Source of the DNA: Lingula anatina
Lineage: Eukaryota; Brachiopoda; Lingulata; Lingulida; Lingulidae
NCBI RefSeq assembly: GCF_001039355.2
Contig: NW_019776135.1
Span: forward strand, 135,734 to 180,364
DNA length: 44,631 nt
Direction: 5' to 3'
This document shows, piece after piece, positions 1 to 11,296 of this stretch; position 1 is the stretch's first letter; every line of letters starts with the position of its first letter. A program made the position numbers and the translations under genes. The notes beneath the pieces are model-generated. The model searched no databases. It saw nothing but the letters and a program-made list of their open reading frames with translations, and was not told the DNA's origin.

Positions 1-35
1 ATGTTTCTTGGATACTGCATGTGGTATCATCTTAC

Positions 36-140
36 ATGGCAGCTTCTTTGCAAAGGATAGGACACATTTTGCACATTTTTCAAAATTTTCCATCATCAGC
101 TGCCATAATTCATCAATTCCCATGTCAGGCAGTCCACTGG
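36..140 (-). CDS. Receptor exon encoding the start of the ligand-binding domain
   Basis: Acceptor TTTTTTTTCAG lies at 141-151 on the minus strand. The exon reads [15 protein letters not shown] and then [10 protein letters not shown], which fits helix 3 of nuclear-receptor ligand-binding domains. A GTAAGA donor at 35-30 would end the exon after the LP codons. The frame also stays open to base 1, so an exon continuing past the window edge is possible but less likely. Confidence 0.65.
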
Positions 141-3100
141 CTGAAAAAAAATTAGCTTTAAGTCGTGTGATTTCACAGTGAGTAACCATTCATTTGGTGT
201 CAAACATTTAACTAATCATAGTAAGAGATCAATGGTAAGATACAGTAGAGGAATAAGGGGCATAACCACCTTGTGGATATGAATCTAGAGCTGAGCAGGC
301 ACGTCATTAGGTCTCTAGTGACTATGAATAGCAATAATAACTTAAATAGGATTTCTACATTAAACTTCACAACAAATGCTTAATAATTGCACACTAGATT
401 TACCCCTCAGCTATAAATCATAGAAAGCCTTAGAATTAAATTATCTTTGTCAACTTAATTTAATGTTTTCGGTAATCCAGGAAGGGAAGCTATTTCTTCT
501 AATTACAACAGCAGCCTCAACAGGAGCAGACATAAGGAAGGCATTGAGTATCTATGGTTGGAAATTATGTTTACAATAAGTAAAACTATCACAGTTTACA
601 GAAATACACCTTAAGAAGCTCTAGATCTGTACAATGCAACAATAAACACAACTGAGAAACTCACTAATTCATTTCTTTGCAACCTCTTCAGTTCTTCAAA
701 AGCCTCACTCAAAACTTGAACCAATTCCTCTAAGGCAGAATCTTCAATCACAACTGGTTCCTCTTCATCTTCCTGGGGTTCCTTGATTAGCAAAGATGCT
801 AGATCTTCCTTCGGTGCCACTGGTTCTACATCACCTTCCTTAGGTTCCTTGTCTAGAACAGCTGTTGTAGCAGATGATGTAGATGGCGCCAGTGACACAG
901 ATGTAGTTTGCTCCAGTGATGTTGTGCTGACAGGCACTGGGGACGGATGCGAGGGTGGTTTCAGACTCTGGTGGTCTACTGCATGATGCATCTGCTTCAG
1001 TTCTAACATTGCTGCATGCTTAAATGCATTTGGTTGACGACCAATTCTACTACCTGGAACATGCAGGAAGACCTCGTCTTCAGTCTGTATTATAGTCATC
1101 TTTTTTTTTTCCACTTGAGTATAGATTAACCTGGTAACTACAACAGGCACATTATTACTTTAACTGGTAATTATACTGCCCAGATGGCTCTACTAGAAGA
1201 GTGTTTGTCCCCAGTGCACCATGTCATTGGTTTGTTTCCGATGGACGGCTGATCTCAAAGACCACCATAAAAATTATACCTGCTATCGCCACACATACAG
1301 TCTCTTTATATGATAAAATGGAAAAATATCATCTTTTTGAAAACTTACCATCAACTTTCATGCCAACACTAAGACACTTTTTATAACGACAGTATTTGCA
1401 GATGTTTCTTGTTGTTTCTGTGATGGAACACTGCTGACGTTTGCTACAAGAGTAGTAGTTGTCTCTCTCACGTACTGTTCGCCTAAAAAAGCCCTGAAAG
1501 AAGAAAGAATCTACAAATGTATTCTATGTACGGGAATTCCTTCTATGAAGTGCTGAAAGCAAATTCCTGGCACTTCAATTTCACTTATGAGTGATGTTTG
1601 GATTTCCAGTAAAATAAAGAACAACTTTCTCCAACAGCAGTCTTACTTAAGAATTACTTTGCAATACAGATGACTCGATGTTAAAGGCCCTCTCCATGAA
1701 TTTATCTGCCAAAATAAATTTATGTCAAGAAAAGGGCAATTATTTCCTGCTCAGAAATCATTACTCAACCCCTTCCCCCTACATGCTTCACTTAAAAAGA
1801 GTTTATGTCCCTTCTTTACACACACCCATATCATGCATAATTTGAAGGCAAAGTTCAGGATCTCTTTGTCATATTAGCCCCAAGTAGCAAGTAGTAATAA
1901 ACCCATGAAAACTGACAAAATCCGCAAAGGCCATCTGGAATTTTGTATAAAGATTGTATAAAAACGTTCCATTTCCATATCAAAGTTAACTAAATTGGGG
2001 AGAAAGAGCTTTGGAATGATATGCTTTGGGTCTTTGTATAAAGCGGACACTTAATCTGCCAAGTTGGCCTCTTACTGCTCAAATTTGACTGTTTTTACAT
2101 CCTTGAAAGAAGAAAGTAGATGGGGCTATCAGCAAAGACTTGGACAGATTCAGGCAATAGCTATATCATTGATGTATAACTTTCTCCCAAATAAATTAAG
2201 TATTTTTTACAATACTCACTTTACATCCTTCACAGGTGACAGCTCCAAAGTGAAATCCTGATGAAGGTGCCCCACACACACGGCACGGAATGTTGGATAT
2301 GTCTGCTTCATTTCCTGAGGAGGAGCCTAGGAAAACCATTCAGGTTTATGTTAGATGTGTGTGTGCATGCGTGGATGTGTCCAATACTTTTACTTTAGTA
2401 GTGTGGGGCAAGTAACCATACTTTTTCTAAAACTTATCATAAGCAAAGAGCATTATATAAAATCATATAACACCTAATAAGAGAAAATTTCAAAATATAA
2501 CAAATTAAAAATTTTTTACCATGTTTAGTCATGCCTATTGCAATGCACTTCCTGAAACGACAGTATTGGCAAACTGTCCTCGTTTCTTTGGAAACCTGGC
2601 ACTGGCCTTTCTTTAGACAAGAATATTTCTTGGAATTCTGTTTAAGACTACGCAAATAGAACTTCTGAAATAGTGAAAAAAAAAATCCAAACATCACTAC
2701 CATTACTACCTCTTTTTATGAATGTTGATGACATGTACAATATCCTTCAGTACACCTTGAATACAAAATTGGCTATGGAAACACACATATAACACTGTAC
2801 TTTGTATGTGAAAAAAATCTCACCTTGCATGCTTCACAAACAAAAGCTCCACAATAGAATCCAGATGACAGGTCCCCGCAGACTTGGCAATGCTTTCTTT
2901 CCCTGCCCTGCTCTGCCTTGGCATTTTCTGTATTGCAACTTACAACCCTATATGGGTCCAAAGACAACCTCTCCCTTGATGAGGAAGAGAACTTCTGGAG
3001 ACAAGATGAATTGCAACTGTCCATTTTACTATCATCTTCACTGCAAGTGAAACTTGAGCTATCACTAAGTTCATAAGCTCCACTTAATAGCTTTTTTGAG

Positions 3101-4675
3101 TCTTCCAGTTTAGAAATTTTTGTATTAGTTTCTTGATATATTAGTTCATTTGACCTTGCATTTTGTCTTGAGAAAATCTCATGTTGTGAGGTGGATCTTG
3201 GAAAAAGAGATTTTTGGTTATCATAAAAGCCACTGCTAACCATCGGGACCCTGTCAGTGTTTAGAGGTGAGTACTGCAAGAACTGGAATGATGAATCATC
3301 AGAAGCAAGATGGCTTCCGATTGGCATACAAGAAGTTTCCTCAGAGTTCAAAGTTCGATCTTTATGCCAGGTCAAAAGATTTGTATTTGAATCTTCAAAA
3401 GAGACAGCACTATAAATTCCAGCATTGTGAACAAAATGATGTGAGTCTGAATAATAGTGGCCTGAAGACGGGGCATAAGATGCTTCTGTGCTTGGAAAAA
3501 CTGCATGCTGTTGAGAACGCGAGCGGACATGATCTGAACTAGCTGTGCTAATATGAACATCTTTATTGCTGTCTACTGGTAAGGTCTTGCTCAAATTTTG
3601 GTTGCATTGATGCTTCACATTTGGGTGATTATGCATTTTTGTCTTTACATCTTCTGATTTTCTTTTGTTGAGACTTGCCAACCTTGGAGAATGAGTAGAT
3701 ACAGTGTTTTGGTTGCTTAAGTTGTCATCTGTAAAATAGAATTACAGTACTTTTGTATCCAACCTTTGAAGATAGTTTTCAAAATTTTATAATTTCAAAT
3801 TAAAACAACCTTCCCTCTTTGCTCCTTTTTTCATTAAACATTGAAGCTAATCATAAGAGCAATATGAACAAAACGGCACAAAGGACTTTTCAGTCCCTTA
3901 CACTATATTTAGGAATAGAAATTAAATCACATACTGGACACTCATGTACAGATGGATGAGCTCCTGTATTTTTTCCACATCCCAGTGACTTTCTCAGAGA
4001 ACCTAGCTAATGCATTGTCATTGATGTCAACTGACAAATGGAAAGGCCACCAGGACTCATAGCATCTGCATGTTTGTGTCCAGTACAGGACTAAACTGCC
4101 ATTATTTAATCATTTCAAACTTCAAATGGATGAATCAAAACTTTGATATTTTACTTATTGTTAGTCTATATACCTGTAATTTCAGAATTTCATGTACTAC
4201 CTGTAGTTAAACTGTCATTTTCACGTGCACTATGATGGTCAGCTGGAGGTATTTCTTTCTCAGGTCTTCTTTTCCTCAGGTCTGCAGTTTTCAATTGGAC
4301 TCTTTCAGTTTCCTTTGACATAGTCTGTATCTGTTTCCAACACTCATTATTTCCATTGTTTAGAATTGGCTTGTTAGAGAAACCTTCGATAAGATTTTGC
4401 CGGCCATTCTTTAGCTTGCTATATCCTGGTACTCCATCTTTGCATGGTGCCTTCACATAGCCACATAAAGGACACTCTCCAGTTACTGGCCTCAGCTCCA
4501 ATATATTGGATGTCTTTAACAAGTAAATCAGTTCTAAAAGATCTAGGTCCCGTGTATGCAAAGACAAATCTGTTTGCACCCATGTCTCTTGCAGACCATA
4601 CTTTGAGGAAAATCCAGCTGTCACACTGGCATCCACAGACTGCTGAATACTGGTGGAGTTCATCCTAGCAGACAT
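36..4675 (-). CDS. Nuclear receptor with two DNA-binding domains (2DBD-NR), 3' part beyond window
   Basis: Ligand-type transcription factor of the 2DBD-NR group, expected to act in the nucleus. Coding exons on the minus strand: 4201-4675, 2824-3728, 2520-2664, 2220-2326, 1349-1493, 665-1053 and 36-140. Phases agree for the first six. ATG at 4675 is preceded by an in-frame TGA nine bases earlier, so the start is well supported. Residues 1-438 are a low-complexity A/B region. DBD1 spans about 439-505 with P-box CEACKK; DBD2 spans about 523-589 with P-box CEGCKG. Next come the post-DBD segment [13 protein letters not shown] and a Ser/Thr/Pro- and acid-rich hinge (to about 722) containing LASLL, an LxxLL-type motif. 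The last exon reads [10 protein letters not shown], typical of helix 3 of the ligand-binding domain. The donor at 664 and acceptor at 141 differ in phase, so a small exon between them is missed or one boundary is wrong. The CEACKK/CEGCKG pair is what I recall for this family in flatworms, molluscs and Daphnia. Confidence 0.9.
141..664 (-). other. Receptor intron(s), probably hiding one short exon
   Basis: No open segment with good splice sites could be assigned here. The phase conflict between the flanking exons (phase 0 leaving 665-1053, phase 1 needed entering 36-140) suggests a missed exon whose length is 3n+1. A candidate region is the minus strand around 425-520, but its donor is weak, so I do not call it. 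Confidence 0.4.
1349..2326 (-). other. DBD2 of the receptor: two C4 zinc fingers, P-box CEGCKG
   Basis: Exon 2220-2326 gives the first finger (Cys523, 526, 540, 543, ending CEGCK) and exon 1349-1493 the second (GFFRRTV start; Cys560, 566, 576, 579). The joined P-box CEGCKG followed by FFRRTV is the classical form of the NR1-type DBD. About 18-22 residues separate it from DBD1. The intron positions and the 145-nt length of the second-finger exon match those of DBD1 exactly. By my alignment 33 of 71 residues are identical between the two domains. Confidence 0.92.
2520..2889 (-). other. DBD1 of the receptor: two C4 zinc fingers, P-box CEACKK
   Basis: The first finger closes the 2824-3728 exon, with Cys439, 442, 456 and 459 in C-X2-C-X13-C-X2-C spacing. 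The second finger fills the 145-nt exon 2520-2664, with Cys476, 482, 492 and 495 in C-X5-C-X9-C-X2-C spacing. The intron falls in phase 0 directly after CEACK, and the following exon starts AAG TTC TAT, so the joined P-box reads CEACKK. That is unlike the usual CEGCKG/CEGCKA boxes of nuclear receptors and implies a different DNA half-site preference or loss of classical binding. All eight zinc ligands are present, so the domain should fold. Confidence 0.92.
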
Positions 4676-7600
4676 GCCTCAATGGTACATCTCTTTCTTG
4701 GAGCCCACGGAGAACAGCCACTTGTCTATTTGCAGCTTTTCTACCAAGTAGGGCAAACATGGTATCAGTTATCACATTACTCTAGTTGAGGATAAATGTA
4801 AATGATGCAACTCTGATAATAATGATAAATAAAAAATAATTTCCGTAATGAAAAACTATTACATACTATTTCAATATAGTATAAACAAGGGGTTTAGCCA
4901 GATTTAAAAATAAGGGAGTCCAAAAATTTTTTTCTCTCTGAGAGAGGACATCTAGGCTATACATGTATCTGCTAATGATTATAAAAAAAGGGCTGTTCAA
5001 AACAAAAATAGGGAGTCCAAAAGACAATTGGACTGTTGCCTGGCTAATGCCTTGACACAAACTTATCTCACACCTGTTTTCTATAGATCTTTCTTTATTT
5101 GACGATACAACAGCCAGTGTGTGGGACCCCACAGAACGAGTTAGGTCACAAAAGCTACTGTGCTCTTACAACTCAGGGACTCATGCTGAATGCTATCATA
5201 TAAACCTAAGGGGCGGATCCAGAGATATTTTCTGGCAGTCTTCCAAATTATCTTTGTTGAACCATCCTCAATTTTTCACTGTCTTCTCACAGAAAAAATC
5301 CCATGCCCATCAATGTAAACTTCTGACCGTTTTCCAGAAGACTCAGAAGACAGCTTCTGTCCAACCCTGAACATGCCATGAGAAAAGTAGCAAAATTATA
5401 CACTGAAACCCCAAATGAATCACTTTTATATAAAGTGCTTATTGTAAATCTTTGCAAAACACAGGTATTGATACATACAAGTACTTAAATACTGCAATAA
5501 AGATGTAACACACATGGCTGATCCTGGGAATAAATACATTCAATTGTGTAACTCTTCACATTTTTGCACCTAATAAAACAATATATTTGAAAACAATATA
5601 TTTTAGATAAAACCTTAAATCTATTGCCTTACTGCCAATACCTGAATGTAGGATTTACCAGCTGGAAGCACAACTAGGATAAATCACCCACGATCTACAG
5701 AACTGCAACAAAATCTCAGTGGTTCATATGCTCAATGAAATATATTTTGATCAGTAAGTTCACACTTTTTTTATTCTGTTAATTATATGGACAATCGGAT
5801 TACAAATGGATAAAAATCTATGTATTGCTAGCTGTACATAACTGCGGAATCCGTGTTAATGAAGAGCAACACTAATCCTCAATACAGCTAACTGTCAATA
5901 TCAGTTCTGTAATACCTACAGTGGTTGCATGTTCATTAATTCTATATTTAGTCAACAGCGTGTGATTTGTCATAAAAGGCATTATTAATTTGGTCAGGAT
6001 AGAGACACCAGAAAGAGTACTTTACATGTAAAATGGTGGAATAGGATTCCATTCTTCTGAGTGGGAAACAACTCAGACCAATTTTATGGCTGTTTCTGTA
6101 CCATGCAAATAACAAATCTTACCCATTCTCTGTGTTTAACAAGGTGGCAAACATCTCAAATATACAGAAAAAATAATGATGACAGAGCACTTAATAGGAT
6201 TTTTGTGAATTCTGATGCAATATAACATAACATTTTTCAGCAGAATCACCACCAATTTTCAATTTCTTTGCTATTTATGTGAACATACAGAAAATGTAAG
6301 TAGCACAGGGTTCAGGCCCATGAGAGATTTAAGACACACTTAGAAATTGCCTGTGAGTGAAAAATGAAAATTGACCAATTTCAAGAAAAAGAGTTCAACC
6401 AGGCTGGTTTTCTGCATTTGCTACCCTGCTTTCATAAATTCCAAATGGATTAGAAATCTCTCACATCTCTTGCTATAATACTCATAGACACATCACTGAT
6501 GTAAATGCCTTTAAGAAATATATGTCACCTACATCAAAGGTGATAAGTTTCATTGTTTTGTCAAGTTGATTCTTTGAAAGGAAAAGGAAATCATTTATAC
6601 TGCAGAAATATAGATATAACCCATAGCCAAAGGTGCCTGGACATAAACCTGCCTCTTTTTTTATGTCATTTTCCCCTTGTCTCTGAATCTTTCATAATAC
6701 AGATTTTTTTTTCTCTGAAAAGATACCCCAAAGGGATAAATACACATAAAACACTGTCAAAATATGACTTAAATGCTCTAAAAAAGAGGAAGAAATTCAA
6801 ATGATGTACAATTTATTAGGCATGGAAATAAGTCACACTGGTTGACCTTTCCTTACAATCCAATTTTTTTTTTTTTTTTTTTTTTTTTTTGCAGGTTTTC
6901 TCAACTAACAGGATACTTTTTCAATCAGTGATTATGACCTTTAAGTTTCAGTCTTTTACTAGAATTGAAAATGGTTTAAAAAAAAACAGTATTCATGTAT
7001 GAGAAATTTGCTAAAAATATAAGGGAACAGTTAAAGCACAGAAGACCCAAAGGTTATGATCATCACCAGGTCTATATGGTAGCTTCAAATAGTATTATTT
7101 CTATGCAATTATTGAAAGAGAAAAAAAAATTCAACATCATGCCTGATTTGCAAGACCCACAAAATGTAACACCCTTTTTTTTTGTAAAATCAACACATAT
7201 ACCACATGATTTCTGTTTTATTTCACTGAATCAAAACTTATATTTTACCCAAAATGGTTTTCAGAATATCATCAAAGCATGGTGCACACTAGAAGAAAAG
7301 GTGAGCACTTCCGAAATGTATGTCCACAAAATCGTATCTGTAACACCATGAAGTTTTGTTATTCTCGGGAGCCATTTAGGCATCTATTAGAGATTTTAAC
7401 ACCGATTGGCACATATTTTAATTATTTTAAAATGTTTACAGCAAATTTTGTTTGTGCCAACTTGGTGTTTGACTTTTTGGTTCCACACAATATTTTATCA
7501 ATTTTATTTTCCAAGCTTCCAAGTTAATGCTGAATGGTTGTAGTTTGTGTCGATGAAACAACCGTTTTTGAAGTCCACAGGCACTGAGCACACATGCCTG

Positions 7601-9606
7601 ACAATACAATATGAAGTTTTTTTTAAGTATGAGAAACACTAGTTAACAATTTTTCTCACATCCTTGACGTAGATTATATTTTATTGTATTAGTGTATTTT
7701 CTGTGAAATATGGTACCTCTGGTCAGCATACCCCCATCGTTTCCTGTTCCTATTAAGAAGAGTACTAGTACTCTTGTACAATTTTTTCCTCACACTGGGC
7801 TTTGTTTCTTGGATTTTGCTTTTATATACATGTATTTCATTGCATATTCTCAGGAAAAGTCAACCATTAGCTTTTGGGGGTGGGTCATCTATTTTTGCTC
7901 TTGCAAATAGGTTGGGTTATGGATTAAGGTGGCAAATAAGTAAGTGTGGGCAACATAGAAAGTAACTTGCAGTTATATGACCCCCCTCCCCCTTGTACTA
8001 TATTAGCAGTCCCAAAGACAGAAAATGTGACACAAAAACCAAGAAATCTACAAGTAAATCAATTTTTTTTAAATTACCTGTGTCTGCATAACAAAAAACT
8101 CAAATCAGAAATGTCACCTTCCTGTAATATGGATAAAATTGTGCAATGATTTAATTTCCAGCTCTCCTTAAAGGAAACGAAATAAACACTCCTTGCAGGC
8201 AATTTTATTTCACTTCTATATGGAAACTTTCTATATGGGATTTTGGGAAGGTCATAACAGATTTAAGGATATTTAAATATAATAAATCTGACTGATCTAG
8301 ATGACATTTCTTAAAGGTATCCCTCCTGTGTTTGAAAATGCCCAAGTCGTATTTTGATCCCATAAAGCTTCTTGTCCTTGCTAAATTCAGAACTAAAAGA
8401 TTGATAAAACTCTCAATTAAACATTTATACGAAATATAATATGTTGGTACCTTGCAAATCCAAACCATGACATCTTGTGACTTGGCACTAGAAACAAAAT
8501 AGTCTATATTATACATGATATAAAACAACCAGTTAGGCTGTTGTGAAATTTAACATTAAAACAACCACAAAAGAAAACCAATAACGAACTTCTGATTGTG
8601 AGAGGTAGGTAGGTCAAATAATGCCACACATTTTTTGTCTCCAAGAAGTAGCCTTCTGCATAGCAAGGTGTACAAATGAAGTTGCATGGCCAACGTCACT
8701 ATTCCAGAGTTTGTTTCCAGGTGGTAAACTGAGGTATTTCTCGCATTTAGAAGTATGTTTGTTGTTGTCATTATCCCTCAAAAGTATGTGTTCAATTTCA
8801 CAGCAGCCTAACTGGTAGACAAGCAGATGGACCTTACCTTACTCATGGCTCTGTCGAAAGGAAAAGGGGTTGACTTAAGAGAGTGAGTTGAGGAGATGAG
8901 AGGTAAGAAAGGCCCCCATTCCCATAGTCACGGAATTCCGGAATTATAAGCTACCCGGAAACACTGGTCGTATTCAAAACAAAGTGAAAGGGCTCCCAGG
9001 AGCTGAGCACACACGAAAATTAACTACATCTTAGCTGCTCAAGTAGGCATCATACCATTTAGCTGACTGCACAGTGAGAGTCCCAGGTTTTGTCAATCAT
9101 GTATAAACCAATATGGTGTCTATGGGAATAGGGTCAGCAAGATTTGAGAGCTCCCCCGTGGTGGATACGCAAGCTGGTCATAATTTTACACTTTTGGGGC
9201 TGCTTGCTTCCATGCCTGACCACAGAAAGTACAAATCAGAAACTAAAATTGGAGACCAAATGTATGAATTTTGTGCTACAATGTATATATGTCTCCCCCC
9301 CCCCCACCCCCATTCCCCAAATTTAATACAAGTTTGTCTTGGATTTAAGATGTTTTCCCCTTAAATTCTGTTATCATGTGGTGTCATTTATCACATAACT
9401 GAGTTTTAGCAAAACAATCAATACCTAAGACTTGTTATTTTGGGCGACAAACTGCATTTATGTACAAATAGCTGCCACCATTACTGTATGTTGGCAGTCA
9501 CGTTAATATTATTATGCAACGGTGCCAGCACATACTCAACATAAGGCCTACCGCAAGACCTCGAGAAAAACTTTTACAAAAACCATCTATGCTGATATCT
9601 ATAAAC
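2984..9606. repeat. Duplicated block A, copy 1
   Basis: This segment recurs in the same orientation and order at 9610-16725. It starts inside coding exon 2 of the receptor and covers coding exon 1 and the 5' flank. The copies differ by scattered substitutions (about 12 in the roughly 740 bp of shared exon 2, counted by eye) and by several indels. Copy 1 has about 100 bp near 7145-7250 that copy 2 lacks, and lacks the foldback element and a roughly 100-bp segment of copy 2. It has no target-site duplications and no terminal repeats. Confidence 0.95.
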
Positions 9607-9607
9607 T
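4676..9607. other. 5' flank of the receptor gene, no supported gene
   Basis: AT-rich DNA with only short ORFs. Where these can be compared with the second copy (11297-16725), they carry replacement changes, indels and frame breaks, as expected for non-coding DNA. A run of 27 T lies at 6864-6890; it is about 10 T in the other copy. A C-run lies at 9297-9309. The first stretch upstream of 4675 should hold the 5' UTR and promoter, but I see no clear TATA box. Confidence 0.6.
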
Positions 9608-9608
9608 N
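9608..9608. other. Single N at a contig join
   Basis: The N separates sequence equivalent to 16725 (end of block A) from sequence inside receptor exon 2 (equivalent to 2984). The join is therefore not a genomic adjacency seen elsewhere in the window. ORFs read across it are chimeric. Confidence 0.85.
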
Positions 9609-9609
9609 A

Positions 9610-11296
9610 GAAGAGAACTTCTGGAGACAAGATGAATTGCAACTGTCCATTTTACTATCATCTTCACTGCAAGTGAAACTTGAGCTATCACTAAGTTCAA
9701 AAGCTCCACTTAATAGCTTTTTTGAGTCTTCCCGTTTAGAAATTCTTGTATTAGTTTCTTGATATATTAGTTCATTTGACCTTGTATTTTGTCTTGAGAA
9801 AATCTCATGTTGTGAGGTGGATCTTGGAAAAAGAGATTTTTGGTTATCATAAAAGCCACTGCTAACCATGGGGACCCTGTCAGTGTTTAGAGGTGAGTAC
9901 TGCAAGAACTGGAATGATGAATCATCAGAAGCAAGATGGCTTCCGATTGGCATACAAGAAGTTTCCTCAGAGTTCAAAGTTCGATCTTTATGCCAGGTCA
10001 AAAGATTTGTATTTGTATCTTCAAAAGAGACAGCACTATAAATTCCAGCATTGTCAACAAAATGATGTGAGTCTGAATAATAGTGCCCTGAAGACGGGGC
10101 ATAAGATGCTTCTGTGCTTGGAAAAACTGCATGCTGTTGAGAACGCGAGCGGACATGATCTGAACTATCTGTGCTAATACGAACATCTTTATTGCTGTCT
10201 ACTGGTAAGGTCTTGCTCAAATTTTGGTTGCATTGATGCTTTACATTTGGGTGATTATGCATTTTTGTCTTTACATCTTCTGATTTTCTTTTGTTGAGAC
10301 TTGCCAACCTTGGAGAATGAGTAGATACAGTGTTTTGGTTGCTTAACTTGTCATCTGTAAAATAGAATTACAGTACTCTTGTATCCAACCTTTAAAGATT
10401 CAAAATTTTATAATTTCAAATTAAAACAACCTTCCCTCTTTGCTCCTTTTTTCATTAAACATTGAAGCTAATCATAAGAGCAATATGAACAGAAAGGCAC
10501 AAAGGACTTTTCAGTCCTTTAAACTATATTTAGGAATAGAAATTAAATCACATACTGGACACTCATGTACAGATGGATGAGCTCCTATATTTTTCCAGAT
10601 CCCAGTGACTTCCTCAGAGAACCTAGCTAATGCATTGTCATTGATGTCAACTGACAAATGGAAAGGCCACCAGGACTCATAGCATCTGCATGTTTGTGTC
10701 CAGTACAGGACTTAAGTGCCATTATTTAATCATTTCAAACTTCAAATGGATGAATCAAAACTTTGATATTTTACTTATTGTTAATCTATATACCTCTAAT
10801 TTTAGAATTTTCATGTACTACCTGTAGTTAAACTGTCATTTTCACATGCACTATGATGGTCAGCTGGAGGTATTTCTTTCTCAGGTCTTCTTTTCCTCAG
10901 GTCTGCAGTTTTCAATTGGACTCTTTCAGTTTTCTTTGACATAGTCTGTATCTGTTTCCAACACTCATTATTTCCATTGTTTAGAATTGGCTTGTTAGAG
11001 AAACCTTCGATAAGATTTTGCCGGCCATTCTTTTGCTTGCTATATCCTGGTACTCCATCTTTGCATGGTGCCTTCACATAGCCACATAAAGGACACTCTC
11101 CAGTTACTGGCCTCAGCTCCAATATATTGGATGTCTTTAACAAGTAAATCAGTTCTAAAAGATCTAGGTCCTGTGTATGCAAAGACAAATCTGTTTGCAC
11201 CCATGTCTCTTGCAGACCATACTTTGAGGAAAATCCAGCTGTCACACTGGCATCCACAGACTGCTGAATACTGGTGGAGTTCATCCTAGCAGACAT
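9610..11296 (-). pseudogene. Second, truncated copy of 2DBD-NR coding exons 1 and 2
   Basis: Exon 1 is 10822-11296 (start ATG at 11296) and exon 2 is 9610-10354, stopped by the N before the first zinc finger. Both exons remain open, and the intron between them keeps its splice sites. Exon 1 differs from the full copy by four residues, all replacements (for example HTRDL to HTQDL). Exon 2 has about nine replacement and three silent changes. I label it a partial copy, not a decayed gene. The break is an assembly edge, and it is most likely the other allele of the gene at 36-4675. Confidence 0.8.

Noticed and set aside
1-35. Extension of the ligand-binding-domain exon to the window edge
   Set aside because: A GTAAGA donor at 35-30 fits better. 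The extra residues do not match the pattern expected after helix 3, though the frame is open.
8205-8528. Matched 107-codon ORFs in both copies of block A (also 15226-15549)
   Set aside because: About nine replacement differences, no recognisable domain and no splice context. Chance ORFs in related non-coding DNA.
9498-10307. A 269-codon minus-strand ORF ending differently from the receptor exon
   Set aside because: It reads across the N at 9608. Its last residues come from unrelated flank sequence, so it is a chimera.
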